From Sphingobacteriaceae bacterium (lineage in GTDB: Bacteria > Bacteroidota > Bacteroidia > Sphingobacteriales > Sphingobacteriaceae), in assembly GCA_947460875.1 (NCBI GenBank), contig CANHGR010000006.1:124001-188000 (forward strand): a stretch of DNA of 64,000 nt, read 5' to 3'. A program made the translations under genes and the position numbers. Positions 37,985-46,960 of the stretch are shown piece after piece. The first letter of the stretch is position 1. Every line of letters starts with the position of its first letter. Below the pieces are notes generated by a model. That model was not told where the DNA came from. It searched no databases and saw nothing but the letters and a program-made list of their open reading frames with translations.

Positions 37985-38369
37985 AATATAACATCAGATG
38001 ATTTTTAATTAAATCCCTACTTCATTTTCATCTTAGTAAAAACGTTTGTCAATTCCAGCTTGATAGAATTGTCGATCATACAGATCAGTACAAGCTGCTT
38101 CTCCGTTCGGACACTGAAAATCGTTCATTAACCTATCTTTTCGTCTGCTAAACCTAACAACTTTGTTGCCCCAGTCTCTCGCTTTATCCAATATAGTAGT
38201 GCGAACTGAGGTAGAATCTATTCTTTTGGGTAATAAAACTGCGCCTAGTGCGACCACTCCGCTGCAACTGCCAATATCCCAACTGTCTTTTTCGTAGCTT
38301 ATCTTTCAGAGCAAACAAGTTGAAAGGGCGTGGATTTTATTAACAGTCCTGCTGCATATGTAATGACTG
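37985..38369. other. Gap with a doubtful minus-strand ORF
   Basis: Between the helicase hairpin and the gpsA stop the minus strand is open from about 38290 to 38033 (GTG at 38257, 74 codons), reading KDSWDIGSCSGVVALGAV and ending QAGIDKRFY. No ATG at the expected place, no family recognised. It could be a short exported or degraded gene. No other structure was seen. Confidence 0.3.
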
Positions 38370-39377
38370 TTACGAAAGCTGTTCTGCCAACAGACCCATC
38401 TCCGTAAGAGGAGAACACTTATCATAAAGCACGGCGTACACGGCACGGCATATAGGCATATCGACCTTGTACTTTTTATTAATCTCATGAAGGCTTTTTA
38501 CAGCATAATATCCTTCAGCAATCATATTCATTTCCAATTGTGCAGATTTGACGGTATATCCTTTTCCCACCATATTTCCAAAGGTTCGATTACGACTAAA
38601 CTGTGAATAGGCCGTAACCAATAGATCACCCAAATAGGCAGATTCCTTTATATCCCTGTCAATGGGGTGTACCGTATCGACAAACCTACTGATCTCCTGT
38701 ATGGCATTGGAGATCAATACCGCCTGAAAATTATCGCCGTAGCCAATCCCATGACAAATTCCGCTCGCGACAGCATAGATGTTTTTCAATACCGCTGCAT
38801 ATTCCGTCCCATAAATATCATCAGAGACATTGGTCTTAATATACCGCGTGGTCATCATTCCAGCAAACCATTTTGCTATCTCAAAATCTGCAGAAGCAAT
38901 AGTCAGATAGGATAGCTTTTCAAGGGCAACTTCCTCGGCATGGCAGGGGCCGCTAATTACCATAATATCGTTTATCAGAACTCCATAGTGCCGGTTCATA
39001 AACTCACCTATAATCAAATTCTCATCAGGAACAATTCCCTTAATTGCCGAAATGATCTTCTTTCCTTTCAAGTCTGCTGCGCTTAAACCACTGAGTGCGT
39101 CCTTTAAAAACGCCGCAGGGACACTTAACAAGATTATGTCTGCTTTCGCGACGATCCGTTTTAGATCATTATTTAGATGCCCTTCAGGCAGCTTGACTTC
39201 TACCGAACTTAGATAATTGGGATTATGCTTATACTGCTTGATATGATCGATCGTGGCTTGATTTCGCATCCACCAAAAGACTTCCTTCTTTATAGAATTA
39301 TCACAAAGTATCTTTACGATAGCCGTTGCCCAGCTACCACCACCAATAACGGCGATCTTATTCTCAGGTTGGTTCAT
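38370..39377 (-). CDS. gpsA: Glycerol-3-phosphate dehydrogenase (NAD(P)+)
   Basis: A 335-residue enzyme making sn-glycerol 3-phosphate for phospholipids. The Rossmann start IAVIGGGSWATA, the ISAIKGI segment, SGPCHAEEV and the catalytic-lysine region EYAAVLKNIYAVASG (GTEYAAVLKN) are intact. The frame opens seven codons earlier, but that extension runs into a terminator hairpin, so the ATG at 39377 is chosen. It is separated from the HlyD gene by that terminator. Confidence 0.95.
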   Translation of the reverse strand: MNQPENKIAVIGGGSWATAIVKILCDNSIKKEVFWWMRNQATIDHIKQYKHNPNYLSSVEVKLPEGHLNNDLKRIVAKADIILLSVPAAFLKDALSGLSAADLKGKKIISAIKGIVPDENLIIGEFMNRHYGVLINDIMVISGPCHAEEVALEKLSYLTIASADFEIAKWFAGMMTTRYIKTNVSDDIYGTEYAAVLKNIYAVASGICHGIGYGDNFQAVLISNAIQEISRFVDTVHPIDRDIKESAYLGDLLVTAYSQFSRNRTFGNMVGKGYTVKSAQLEMNMIAEGYYAVKSLHEINKKYKVDMPICRAVYAVLYDKCSPLTEMGLLAEQLS

Positions 39378-39378
39378 A

Positions 39379-39419
39379 ATAAAAAATCCCGGGAACAAAG
39401 GCTGTTCACCGGGACAAGT
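39379..39419 (-). terminator. Rho-independent terminator of the TolC-HlyD operon
   Basis: On the minus strand TCCCGG and GAACA pair with TGTTC and CCGGGA (one bulged T, small loop), followed by TTTTTT. It lies between the HlyD stop and the gpsA ATG. Confidence 0.8.
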
Positions 39420-39438
39420 TACTAATTTATTGCAAATA

Positions 39439-40797
39439 TCATTTTACCGCCTCGGCCTGAAATAGCTTTTCCTTATCGACCTTTTCAACAGCCATACTGT
39501 CTTTTAACGTCTTAGAGATTGCGGTGAAGGGCCGTGAAACTACTTCTTCGCCGCCCTTTAGACCAGAGAGCACCTGTATATACGTATCATCTTGAATACC
39601 TGTCTTAATCTGCACCTGCTTTACTTTGCCATCAGCATAAACAAAAACATACTCCTTAATGGGTTCATCTGACTTTTTCTCTTCGTTGGCAGCACCATTT
39701 GCATTAGCAGGAGCACCTTCAACTGCTGTCGCCACTTTTTCATCGCGCGTAGTTACTGATTGGATAGGGACAGCTAGACTCTTAATCCTATCGGTGTGAA
39801 TATCTATTGTCGCAGACAAGCCCGGACGAAACGGTGAAGAATTTGCTGAATTTTCCTTTAACAGGGATGCGTATGAATCAGGATTGATCCTCACTTTCAC
39901 TGTAAAGTTGGTAACCTGATCTGCACTTGAACCCGTCACATTTGCCGAACTTGCAATTTCCGTTACGATACCCTGAAATTTTCGACCCTGAAAAGCATCA
40001 ATTTCTATGTCGGCCTCATCATTTAACGAAACTCTATTTATATCGCTTTCATTTACATCTACACTAACCTCCATTGAGTTAAAATTAGAAATCCTCATAA
40101 TTTCTGTTCCGGCGTTTTGTGCTGTTCCAACCACACGTTCGCCAGACTCGACCGAAAGTTTTGAAATTACCCCATCGACCGGTGCATAAATCGTTGTCCG
40201 AGCCAAATTATCCGCTGCTTCTTTTACAACAGCCTCAGACTGGTTAACGCCAAATCTAGAGCCGATAACATTTTGTCGGATTCCTTCAAGATTTGCCACC
40301 GCTCCTTGGTATTCTGCCTGCGCTGCATCAAACTCAGCAGCTGAAATCACTTTTTGCTTAAACAACTCGGAACTCCTTTTGAATTTAGCTTCGGTATTTT
40401 TGAAATTCGCTTCCCCTTGCTTCAATTGTTGTTCGGTGCTCTTCAACGAAGAACGTTGTGCATTTAACGAAGCAACAACACGATTATAGCCAGACTGCAA
40501 AATATCCGGTCGAATTCTAATCAACAGTTGGCCTTTCTTTACAACGTCTCCTTCCTTGACCGGTAATTCTATGATCTCACCCGACACCTCAGAGCTAAGT
40601 TTCACTTCCACCTCAGGCTGAACTTTACCGCTTGCAGAAACCGTTTCAATGATGGTACGCTCCTCGACCTTTTCTGTTGCTACCTGCGCGATTTTACCTT
40701 TGCCGTACCATCCGAGTTTATTGCCGGTGACAGCCAGTACAAGTAGTACCCCCGCAGCGATCAGCACGTACTTTAGTGTGTTTTTGTTCTTTGCCAT
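39439..40797 (-). CDS. Periplasmic adaptor (membrane fusion) protein, MacA/HlyD type
   Basis: A 452-residue adaptor with one N-terminal membrane helix (about 8-25), the lipoyl-like text ELPVKEGDVVKKGQLLIRI, a long alpha-hairpin coiled coil (about 105-185) and beta-barrel plus membrane-proximal domains (VDGVISKLSVESGERVVG and after). It links an inner-membrane pump to TolC. It follows the TolC gene after 17 bp. The pump subunits (ABC or RND) are not downstream: a terminator ends the operon, so the partner is encoded elsewhere. Confidence 0.9.
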   Translation of the reverse strand: MAKNKNTLKYVLIAAGVLLVLAVTGNKLGWYGKGKIAQVATEKVEERTIIETVSASGKVQPEVEVKLSSEVSGEIIELPVKEGDVVKKGQLLIRIRPDILQSGYNRVVASLNAQRSSLKSTEQQLKQGEANFKNTEAKFKRSSELFKQKVISAAEFDAAQAEYQGAVANLEGIRQNVIGSRFGVNQSEAVVKEAADNLARTTIYAPVDGVISKLSVESGERVVGTAQNAGTEIMRISNFNSMEVSVDVNESDINRVSLNDEADIEIDAFQGRKFQGIVTEIASSANVTGSSADQVTNFTVKVRINPDSYASLLKENSANSSPFRPGLSATIDIHTDRIKSLAVPIQSVTTRDEKVATAVEGAPANANGAANEEKKSDEPIKEYVFVYADGKVKQVQIKTGIQDDTYIQVLSGLKGGEEVVSRPFTAISKTLKDSMAVEKVDKEKLFQAEAVK

Positions 40798-40814
40798 TTC
40801 TATGTTAAATTCTA

Positions 40815-42182
40815 TTAAAAAGTTAAAGGTTTGCCCATGTAAAAGTCGATCAGTTTGTTTCTAAAAATCAGATCATATTTAGCCTGAATTAAGTTGAACT
40901 GTGCCTGATTTAGATTAATTTGCGACTGATTGTAATCAAGAGAGTTGACTAGACCTACATCGTATCGCTGCTTTATCACGTTGAATGCTGCATCAGAAGA
41001 CTCAAACGCAGATTGAGTTGAAACATATCTTTTCTCAGCCGCACGCAGGTCGAAGATCGCCTGGTTAATAACCTTATTTAAATTATTTTTTGCCAGATCT
41101 TCTGTAAGACTTGCACTGACAAAATTGATCTTTGCACGGTTAACGGTACTTCTTGCTTGATAACCATTAAAAATCGGAATATTAAGACTAAATCCTAAAG
41201 CTCTGTTGTAGTTGTCCCGCACCTGATCTCTAAGTGATATCGTTTCAAAAACCGGTGGGGTTGTTCCGGCAATGACTTGCTTTCTCGCGGAAGAATAACC
41301 ACTTCCGAGGTTGCCACTTAAATTAAGACGAGGCATTAATCCGCCTTTAGCGATTTCGATTGCCTTTTCTGCAGACAATCTTCTAAACTCAGCTAGTTTA
41401 ATATCCGGATAATTCTCTAAAGCTTGAGCATAAATTTGATCTGCCGTAAATTGATTGTTGATTTGCCCGATCGAATTAACTACTGGACTTTCAACATCAA
41501 AACGACTGCCTGGCGCCATTTCCATTAATTGAGAGAGGTTCAAAAAGGCCAAATCTACTTGGTTTTGCGCATTTGTTAAATTCAATTCTGCAGTAGACAA
41601 TTGTGCTTTCGACTGTGCCAGATCGGCTAGAGTTCGGTCACCGACGTCGAAAAATCGTTGCTCCCTAGCTAATTGCTCTCTAGCAAATTCAAGCTGCTGT
41701 GTTGTCGCGGTAACTAAATCCTGCCCACTTAAAACTTGCAGATAGGTAGTTACAACTGTAAGTGACAAATCATTCTGCGCCTTTCTAGTGTTACTCTTAT
41801 CTGCTTCTAAGTTCAATTTGTTTTGAAGAATCTGATTTCTTCTCTGAAATCCCTGAAAAACAACTAAAGAAGAATTTAAGCTTCCATTCGCTGAGGTAAC
41901 CGCCTGATTAATAGGCTGACCCGATAATTGATCGAACACCCGACCAATACTATAATTTTCAGAGTTACTAGCATTTAAGGTCGGCAATAGTGCAAACCGT
42001 GATTGCTTAATAGTTTCGTCAGACAAAGCCTCACTTAACTGTGCCTGCTTAATTTGAAGATTGTTCTGAAGCGCAAGCTCTATAGCTCGCTGTAGGCTTA
42101 TTTTCTCTTGGGCTTTCAGGCTAAAAGACAGCATTAGCAAAGCGAGAAATAATGACGATATCCGTTTCAACAAAATGGGCAT
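40815..42182 (-). CDS. TolC-family outer membrane efflux protein
   Basis: A 455-residue outer-membrane factor from MPILLKRISSLFLALLML with a signal peptide ending at SLKA-Q (the frame opens nine codons earlier). Two outer-membrane-efflux repeats read as ISLQRAIELALQNN and LDYNQSQINLNQAQFNL, each with long helices. As a trimer it spans the outer membrane and periplasm. First gene of the TolC-HlyD pair. Confidence 0.92.
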   Translation of the reverse strand: MPILLKRISSLFLALLMLSFSLKAQEKISLQRAIELALQNNLQIKQAQLSEALSDETIKQSRFALLPTLNASNSENYSIGRVFDQLSGQPINQAVTSANGSLNSSLVVFQGFQRRNQILQNKLNLEADKSNTRKAQNDLSLTVVTTYLQVLSGQDLVTATTQQLEFAREQLAREQRFFDVGDRTLADLAQSKAQLSTAELNLTNAQNQVDLAFLNLSQLMEMAPGSRFDVESPVVNSIGQINNQFTADQIYAQALENYPDIKLAEFRRLSAEKAIEIAKGGLMPRLNLSGNLGSGYSSARKQVIAGTTPPVFETISLRDQVRDNYNRALGFSLNIPIFNGYQARSTVNRAKINFVSASLTEDLAKNNLNKVINQAIFDLRAAEKRYVSTQSAFESSDAAFNVIKQRYDVGLVNSLDYNQSQINLNQAQFNLIQAKYDLIFRNKLIDFYMGKPLTF

Positions 42183-42317
42183 TGAAAAAATTGAATAATT
42201 ACAAATCATATGAAGAATTAGTGCAAAACTACTAAAAAGTGAGCTATTTCCAGTTTCGAATTATGTTTGAAGTATGTATAAAATTTATATTCATCTATCT
42301 TCGTAGAAAATTTCAAA

Positions 42318-42926
42318 ATGTACCTGGTAAAATCCCCTTTCTGGCTAAGATGGTTAAATCCGAACCTAATCTGGCACAAAAGCCGGGAAGAAAAACGGAT
42401 TTTTCTCACCTTTGACGACGGCCCTATTCCTGTTGTTACACCATTCGTATTAGAAACTTTAAAAAGCTTTAATGCCAGGGCTACGTTTTTCTGTATTGGA
42501 GATAATGTTCGGAAATATCCAGATCTGTTTAAACGTGTAGTAAATGAAGGACATCGAATTGGAAATCATACTTTTAACCATTTGAATGGCTGGAAAACAG
42601 CTGATACTATCTACTTAGAAAATGTAAAAAAATGTGCCAATTTAGTAAACTCGAATCTATTTCGTCCACCTTACGGCCGTGGCAAAAGATCTCAATACTC
42701 AATACTCAATACTCAATACTCGATTATCATGTGGGATGTACTGAGCGGCGATTTTGACGAGGACTTAAAACCGGAGAGATGTCTCGAAAACGTGCTTAAA
42801 CATACAGAAAATGGCTCTATAGTGGTTTTTCATGACAGCTTGAAAGCGTTTCCTCGGGTAGAATATGCATTGCCGAGAGCGTTGGAGGTCTGGAAAGCCA
42901 AAGGGTATTCTTTTGAAACGCTTTAG
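42318..42926 (+). CDS. Polysaccharide deacetylase (NodB homology domain)
   Basis: A 202-residue de-N-acetylase. Motif 1 LTFDDGP (Asp33, Asp34), motif 2 HRIGNHTFNH (His84, His88 metal ligands), motif 3 FRPPYGR (116-121), motif 4 MWDVLSGDFD and the late FHDS (His172) are all present. There is no signal peptide, but the N-terminal FWLRWLNPNLIW is hydrophobic. Codons 125-135 are written by four tandem copies of the heptamer CTCAATA plus three bases, in place of ordinary family sequence of about the same length. Likely acts on a cell-surface or intracellular amino-sugar polymer. Confidence 0.88.
   Translation: MYLVKSPFWLRWLNPNLIWHKSREEKRIFLTFDDGPIPVVTPFVLETLKSFNARATFFCIGDNVRKYPDLFKRVVNEGHRIGNHTFNHLNGWKTADTIYLENVKKCANLVNSNLFRPPYGRGKRSQYSILNTQYSIIMWDVLSGDFDEDLKPERCLENVLKHTENGSIVVFHDSLKAFPRVEYALPRALEVWKAKGYSFETL
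42691..42721. repeat. Heptamer tandem repeat (4 x CTCAATA + 3 nt) inside the deacetylase gene
   Basis: Four perfect copies of CTCAATA at 42691-42718 then CTC. Because 7 is not a multiple of 3, gain or loss of one copy would shift the frame before motif 4. The same word starts the heptamer run at 45545. Confidence 0.9.
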
Positions 42927-42990
42927 AAATGACTGAGGTGCTCATCAGTTTGGGCAAATTGAATAATTTATAAAAATAGCTTAACATGCT

Positions 42991-43090
42991 GCGTTAAGGA
43001 CAGAAACGGAATCCTTTTCAGCATCGCGTGCAGCGCAGGGGAAAAGATACAGTGGATCACCCCTACCTTTTCGGGCACCGCCCAATCAAA
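42991..43090 (+). ncRNA. Candidate structured RNA-like intergenic element (Bacteroidota type)
   Basis: A GC-richer island inside an AT-rich gap. CTTTTC (43014-43019) pairs with GAAAAG (43041-43046) around a GC-rich interior (CATCGCGTGCAGCGC), followed by AGTGGATCACCCC. From memory, Bacteroidota intergenic regions carry a similar widespread element with xATCCTTTT...AAAAGAT...AGTGGAT text; the Flavo-1 RNA of Rfam is one candidate. Neither identity nor strand is certain. Confidence 0.4.
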
Positions 43091-43132
43091 CAGAAAACTG
43101 AAGACTTAAAACTTAAAACCCTAGAGTCCCAT
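43091..43132. repeat. Heptamer-period element
   Basis: Six 7-mers in exact phase: CAGAAAA, CTGAAGA, CTTAAAA, CTTAAAA, CCCTAGA, GTCCCAT. It directly follows the structured element upstream of aconitase. Confidence 0.6.
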
Positions 43133-43177
43133 CCCCCTGTTTAGATTTTTTCCAAATAAAAATTGGGCTTCAACAAA

Positions 43178-43208
43178 TTTAATCGCTACCCCTTTTTTCG
43201 TAACTTCG
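43178..43208 (+). promoter_or_regulatory. Putative promoter of aconitase
   Basis: TTTA (43178-43181), a 19-bp spacer, and TAACTTCG (43201-43208) match TTTG-19-TAnnTTTG with one change in each box. It lies 47 bp upstream of the aconitase ATG. Confidence 0.55.
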
Positions 43209-43255
43209 CAAAAATTAGTTTACTGCGTTAACACCATAAAAATCAATATTAAGCT

Positions 43256-45523
43256 ATGGCATTCGACTTAGAAATGATCCGGAAAGTATACAGCAATTTA
43301 GGTAGCCGCATTGATGCCGCCCGTAAAGTAGTTGGAAAACCCCTCACACTGACTGAAAAAATATTATACGGACATTTATGCGAAGGCGAGGCTAAGGAAG
43401 CTTACGGACGTGGTGTTTCGTACGTCGATTTTGCACCGGACCGAGTAGCGATGCAGGATGCAACAGCGCAAATGGCATTACTACAGTTTATGCAAGCCGG
43501 AAGGCCTATTGTAGCCGTTCCATCAACAGTGCATTGCGACCACTTGATACAGGCTAAAATTGGCGCAGATGCAGATCTTGCAACTGCAAACAATCAGAAT
43601 AAAGAAGTTTATGATTTCCTCGCATCAGTTTCAAATAAATATGGTATAGGGTTCTGGAAACCGGGTGCAGGAATTATCCACCAAGTTGTTTTAGAGAACT
43701 ATGCTTTTCCTGGGGGCATGATGATCGGAACCGACTCGCATACTCCGAATGCGGGCGGATTAGGAATGATCGCGATTGGAGTTGGCGGTGCCGATGCTTG
43801 CGATGTCATGGCAGGACTCGCTTGGGAGCTTAAATTCCCCAAGCTGATTGGTGTGAAATTAACCGGAAAGTTATCAGGATGGTCCTCAGCAAAAGACGTC
43901 ATTCTTAAGGTTGCAGGTATCCTCACTGTAAAGGGTGGAACAGGAGCTATCGTCGAATATTTCGGCGAAGGTGCCCGATCTCTCTCTGCTACCGGAAAAG
44001 GGACAATCTGTAACATGGGCGCTGAAATTGGTGCTACGACTTCTATCTTCGGATACGATGAAAAATCAGAAATATATCTTAGGGGAACTAAACGAAGCGA
44101 TATAGCAGATCTTGCTAACTCGATAAAAGGACATCTTACCGGTGATGATGAAGTATATGCAAATCCCGAAAAATATTTTGATCAGGTTATAGAAATCAAC
44201 CTTTCTGAACTTGAACCTCATGTAAACGGTCCGTTTACACCGGATTTGGCCTGGCCGATATCTAAATTTGCTGCGGCTGTGAAAGAACATAACTGGCCGG
44301 CAAAACTAGATGTAGGCCTTATAGGATCATGCACCAATTCTTCTTATGAGGATATTACCCGTGCCGCGTCACTTGCTCAACAAGCAATTGATAAAAAGCT
44401 TGTTGCGAAGTCAGAATACACCGTAACTCCTGGTTCTGAGCAGGTTAGATATACCGTTCAACGGGATGGCTACTTGGACACCTTTGAAAAAATCGGCGGT
44501 GTAGTACTGGCCAATGCATGCGGACCATGTATTGGTCAGTGGGCGCGCCATGGCGCTGAAATGCAGGAAAAAAACTCAATCATTACTTCTTTTAACAGAA
44601 ATTTTGCAAAAAGGGCAGATGGAAACCCAAACACCCATGCGTTTGTAGCTTCACCTGAAATTGTTACTGCTTTGGCTATTGCCGGAACCTTGTTGTTCAA
44701 TCCATTAACAGACACTTTAACAAACGAAGATGGGGAACAGGTAAAATTCGACGCACCGGATGGATTAGAAATGCCAATCAAAGGCTATGCGGTAGAAGAT
44801 GCCGGCTATCAGGGTCCTGCAGAAGACGGCAGTGCAGTTAGCGTTCTCGTCAACCCTTCGTCAAGCCGACTTCAATTGCTGGATCCATTCCCTATTTGGG
44901 ATGGCAAAAACCTTATCGGTTTAAAACTTTTAATTAAGGCAAAAGGGAAATGCACAACCGATCATATTTCAATGGCCGGACCTTGGTTGAAGTTCCGCGG
45001 ACACTTAGATAATATATCTAATAATATGCTCATCGGCGCGATTAATTTTGCAAATGAGACTGCAGATCATGTTAAAAACCAAATAACAGGTGAATATGGC
45101 CCCGTTCCGGCAACGCAACGAGCCTATAAAGCTGCAGGAATTGGCACAATAGTAGTAGGGGATGAAAATTATGGAGAAGGATCATCACGAGAACACGCAG
45201 CGATGGAGCCTCGTCACCTTGGCGTTCGCGTAATCTTAGTAAAATCATTTGCTAGAATTCACGAAACAAACCTAAAGAAACAAGGAATGTTGGGCATAAC
45301 GTTTGCAGATCCAAACGACTACACTAAAATTCAGGAAGATGACACAATTGACATCATCGGACTCACTGAATTTACTCCGGGCAAACCGCTAACCGTTGTA
45401 CTAAATCATGCGGATGGCACGACCGAATCATTCCCAGTAAATCATACTTACAATGAACAGCAAATTGAGTGGTTTAAGGCTGGTGCAGCGTTGAATATTA
45501 TTAGGTTGAAGGGGGGAATGTAA
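43256..45523 (+). CDS. Aconitate hydratase (mitochondrial-type)
   Basis: A 755-residue aconitase converting citrate to isocitrate. The [4Fe-4S] cysteines are C359 ([10 protein letters not shown]), C422 and C425 ([11 protein letters not shown]). The swivel domain shows [19 protein letters not shown]. Length and sequence style match the mitochondrial-type enzymes used by Bacteroidota rather than AcnA or AcnB of E. coli. A heptamer-period element follows the stop. Confidence 0.96.
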   Translation: MAFDLEMIRKVYSNLGSRIDAARKVVGKPLTLTEKILYGHLCEGEAKEAYGRGVSYVDFAPDRVAMQDATAQMALLQFMQAGRPIVAVPSTVHCDHLIQAKIGADADLATANNQNKEVYDFLASVSNKYGIGFWKPGAGIIHQVVLENYAFPGGMMIGTDSHTPNAGGLGMIAIGVGGADACDVMAGLAWELKFPKLIGVKLTGKLSGWSSAKDVILKVAGILTVKGGTGAIVEYFGEGARSLSATGKGTICNMGAEIGATTSIFGYDEKSEIYLRGTKRSDIADLANSIKGHLTGDDEVYANPEKYFDQVIEINLSELEPHVNGPFTPDLAWPISKFAAAVKEHNWPAKLDVGLIGSCTNSSYEDITRAASLAQQAIDKKLVAKSEYTVTPGSEQVRYTVQRDGYLDTFEKIGGVVLANACGPCIGQWARHGAEMQEKNSIITSFNRNFAKRADGNPNTHAFVASPEIVTALAIAGTLLFNPLTDTLTNEDGEQVKFDAPDGLEMPIKGYAVEDAGYQGPAEDGSAVSVLVNPSSSRLQLLDPFPIWDGKNLIGLKLLIKAKGKCTTDHISMAGPWLKFRGHLDNISNNMLIGAINFANETADHVKNQITGEYGPVPATQRAYKAAGIGTIVVGDENYGEGSSREHAAMEPRHLGVRVILVKSFARIHETNLKKQGMLGITFADPNDYTKIQEDDTIDIIGLTEFTPGKPLTVVLNHADGTTESFPVNHTYNEQQIEWFKAGAALNIIRLKGGM

Positions 45524-45564
45524 GATGTGAGATGAGTGCCCAGTCTCAATACTCATACCTCACT
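45523..45564. repeat. Heptamer-period element with inverted halves
   Basis: AGATGTG and AGATGAG lead into TGCCCAG, then complementary-type words TCTCAAT, ACTCATA, CCTCACT; CTCA recurs every 7 nt at 45545, 45552 and 45559. It begins at the aconitase stop codon and overlaps the 3' end of the pruA remnant. Confidence 0.65.
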
Positions 45565-45818
45565 TCCGACGCTCTATTTTTCATAAATGGATACCTATAA
45601 TCCTTAGAGGAATCAAAATTTTCTTTGATTGCCCTCTCCGAAAGCCATATCAATAGGTTAGCAACTGAACGTGCTTTGTCGTTCGCAACCGATCCTATGG
45701 CACCGCCAAATGGTTGCTGGCCAACAACTGCACCGGTGCATTTATCGTTGGCGTAGAAATTTCCCGCGCTATTCCTTAAAGCATGATTGGATTGTATAAT
45801 ACTAAGATATCCAAGCAA
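45546..45818 (-). pseudogene. C-terminal fragment of 1-pyrroline-5-carboxylate dehydrogenase (PruA)
   Basis: About 80 codons match the end of the proline-catabolic aldehyde dehydrogenase: ALRNSAGNFYANDKCTGAVV, then GQQPFGGAIGSVANDKA, and KDYRYPFM near the end. The whole enzyme has roughly 540 residues; everything upstream of HALRNSAGN is missing and the frame starts only with a TTG. It is a gene relic, left after deletion of the rest. Confidence 0.8.
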
Positions 45819-45898
45819 TTATGACAATCAGATTTTGAATTGTTTCACGGTTAAGCCCGGACAACGTACATAAAAAGTTAATTAATTACTTTTACAGC

Positions 45899-46960
45899 AT
45901 GAATTTGTTTCGGCTATTGTTGTTTCCATTCTCGATACTTTATGGCTTCGCAATTTTGTTGCGCAATTACGCCTACGATAAAGGAATATTTCATAGCACA
46001 AAATTCAAGATCCCTTTAATCAGTATCGGCAATCTTGCCGTAGGAGGTGCGGGCAAAAGTCCGATGACTGAATATATTATCAGACTTCTAAAAGATCGCT
46101 ATCAAGTTGCAACCCTTAATAGAGGATACGGTCGGCAAACCAGTGGATTTATTGAGCTCGACCTTAGCTCAACATCCGAGCAGGCGGGCGATGAACCCCT
46201 ACAGTTTAAACGTAAATTTCCAGATGTTTCAGTCGCTGTATGCGAAGATCGAGCAGCCGGAATTAGGCAGTTAGAGGGCTCTAGCGACCTGATTTTAATG
46301 GACGACGCCTATCAGCACCGCGCAGTTACTCCGGGCCTCAGTCTGCTTCTGTTTGATTTTGAGAACATGTTTAAGCCTCCGATGCTCCTTCCGACGGGGA
46401 ATCTCCGTGAACCTCTTTCGGAAAGAAAGAGAGCAGACATTATCGTGATAACAAAAACACCGCTCAATTTAACAGAGTCAGACGCAGCTGCAGCACGATC
46501 TAGGATAAAGCCATTACCTCATCAGAAGATGTTTTTCTCATATCTCGAATATGGCGACCTAACATCATTGGGAAGTGAACGCCCGCTACCGCTGTCTACT
46601 ATAAATAAATCGATCGATATCATACTCTTAACCGGAATAGCGAATCCAATGCCTTTGCTGAATGAATTGAGCAAGTATACTTCGTCAATAGACCATCACA
46701 AATACCCTGACCATCATCGCTTCAGCAGCAGAAATATTGCTAAACTTGCAGCGTCTTATTCTGCACTAAAAAGTTTGTCAAAATTTATAATTACAACAGA
46801 AAAAGATGCACAACGTTTACGTTTACCTATACTGTTAGAACGTTTAGATGGGTTGCCAGTTTACTACTTGCCTATTAAAGCAAGATTTCATAAACCGGGC
46901 GATGAAGAATTGAAACAGATAATTGAGAATTATGTCGCAAAACATTTACAGCACAACTGA
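45899..46960 (+). CDS. lpxK: Tetraacyldisaccharide 4'-kinase
   Basis: A 353-residue inner-membrane kinase adding the 4'-phosphate in lipid A synthesis. N-terminal hydrophobic anchor (about 3-22), P-loop SIGNLAVGGAGKSP (about 42-55), NRGYGRQTSGF, and DDAYQHR (DDGxQH-like region) are visible. Its 3' end overlaps the purine nucleoside phosphorylase by 29 bp. No other lpx genes nearby. Confidence 0.95.
   Translation: MNLFRLLLFPFSILYGFAILLRNYAYDKGIFHSTKFKIPLISIGNLAVGGAGKSPMTEYIIRLLKDRYQVATLNRGYGRQTSGFIELDLSSTSEQAGDEPLQFKRKFPDVSVAVCEDRAAGIRQLEGSSDLILMDDAYQHRAVTPGLSLLLFDFENMFKPPMLLPTGNLREPLSERKRADIIVITKTPLNLTESDAAAARSRIKPLPHQKMFFSYLEYGDLTSLGSERPLPLSTINKSIDIILLTGIANPMPLLNELSKYTSSIDHHKYPDHHRFSSRNIAKLAASYSALKSLSKFIITTEKDAQRLRLPILLERLDGLPVYYLPIKARFHKPGDEELKQIIENYVAKHLQHN

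Larger units (their letters stand above)
42927..43255. other. Gap upstream of aconitase holding a structured element, heptamers and a promoter
   Basis: This 329-bp gap contains three things, annotated separately: an RNA-like element (about 42991-43090), a heptamer-period run (43091-43132) and an acn promoter (43178-43208). No coding sequence was recognised. Confidence 0.6.
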
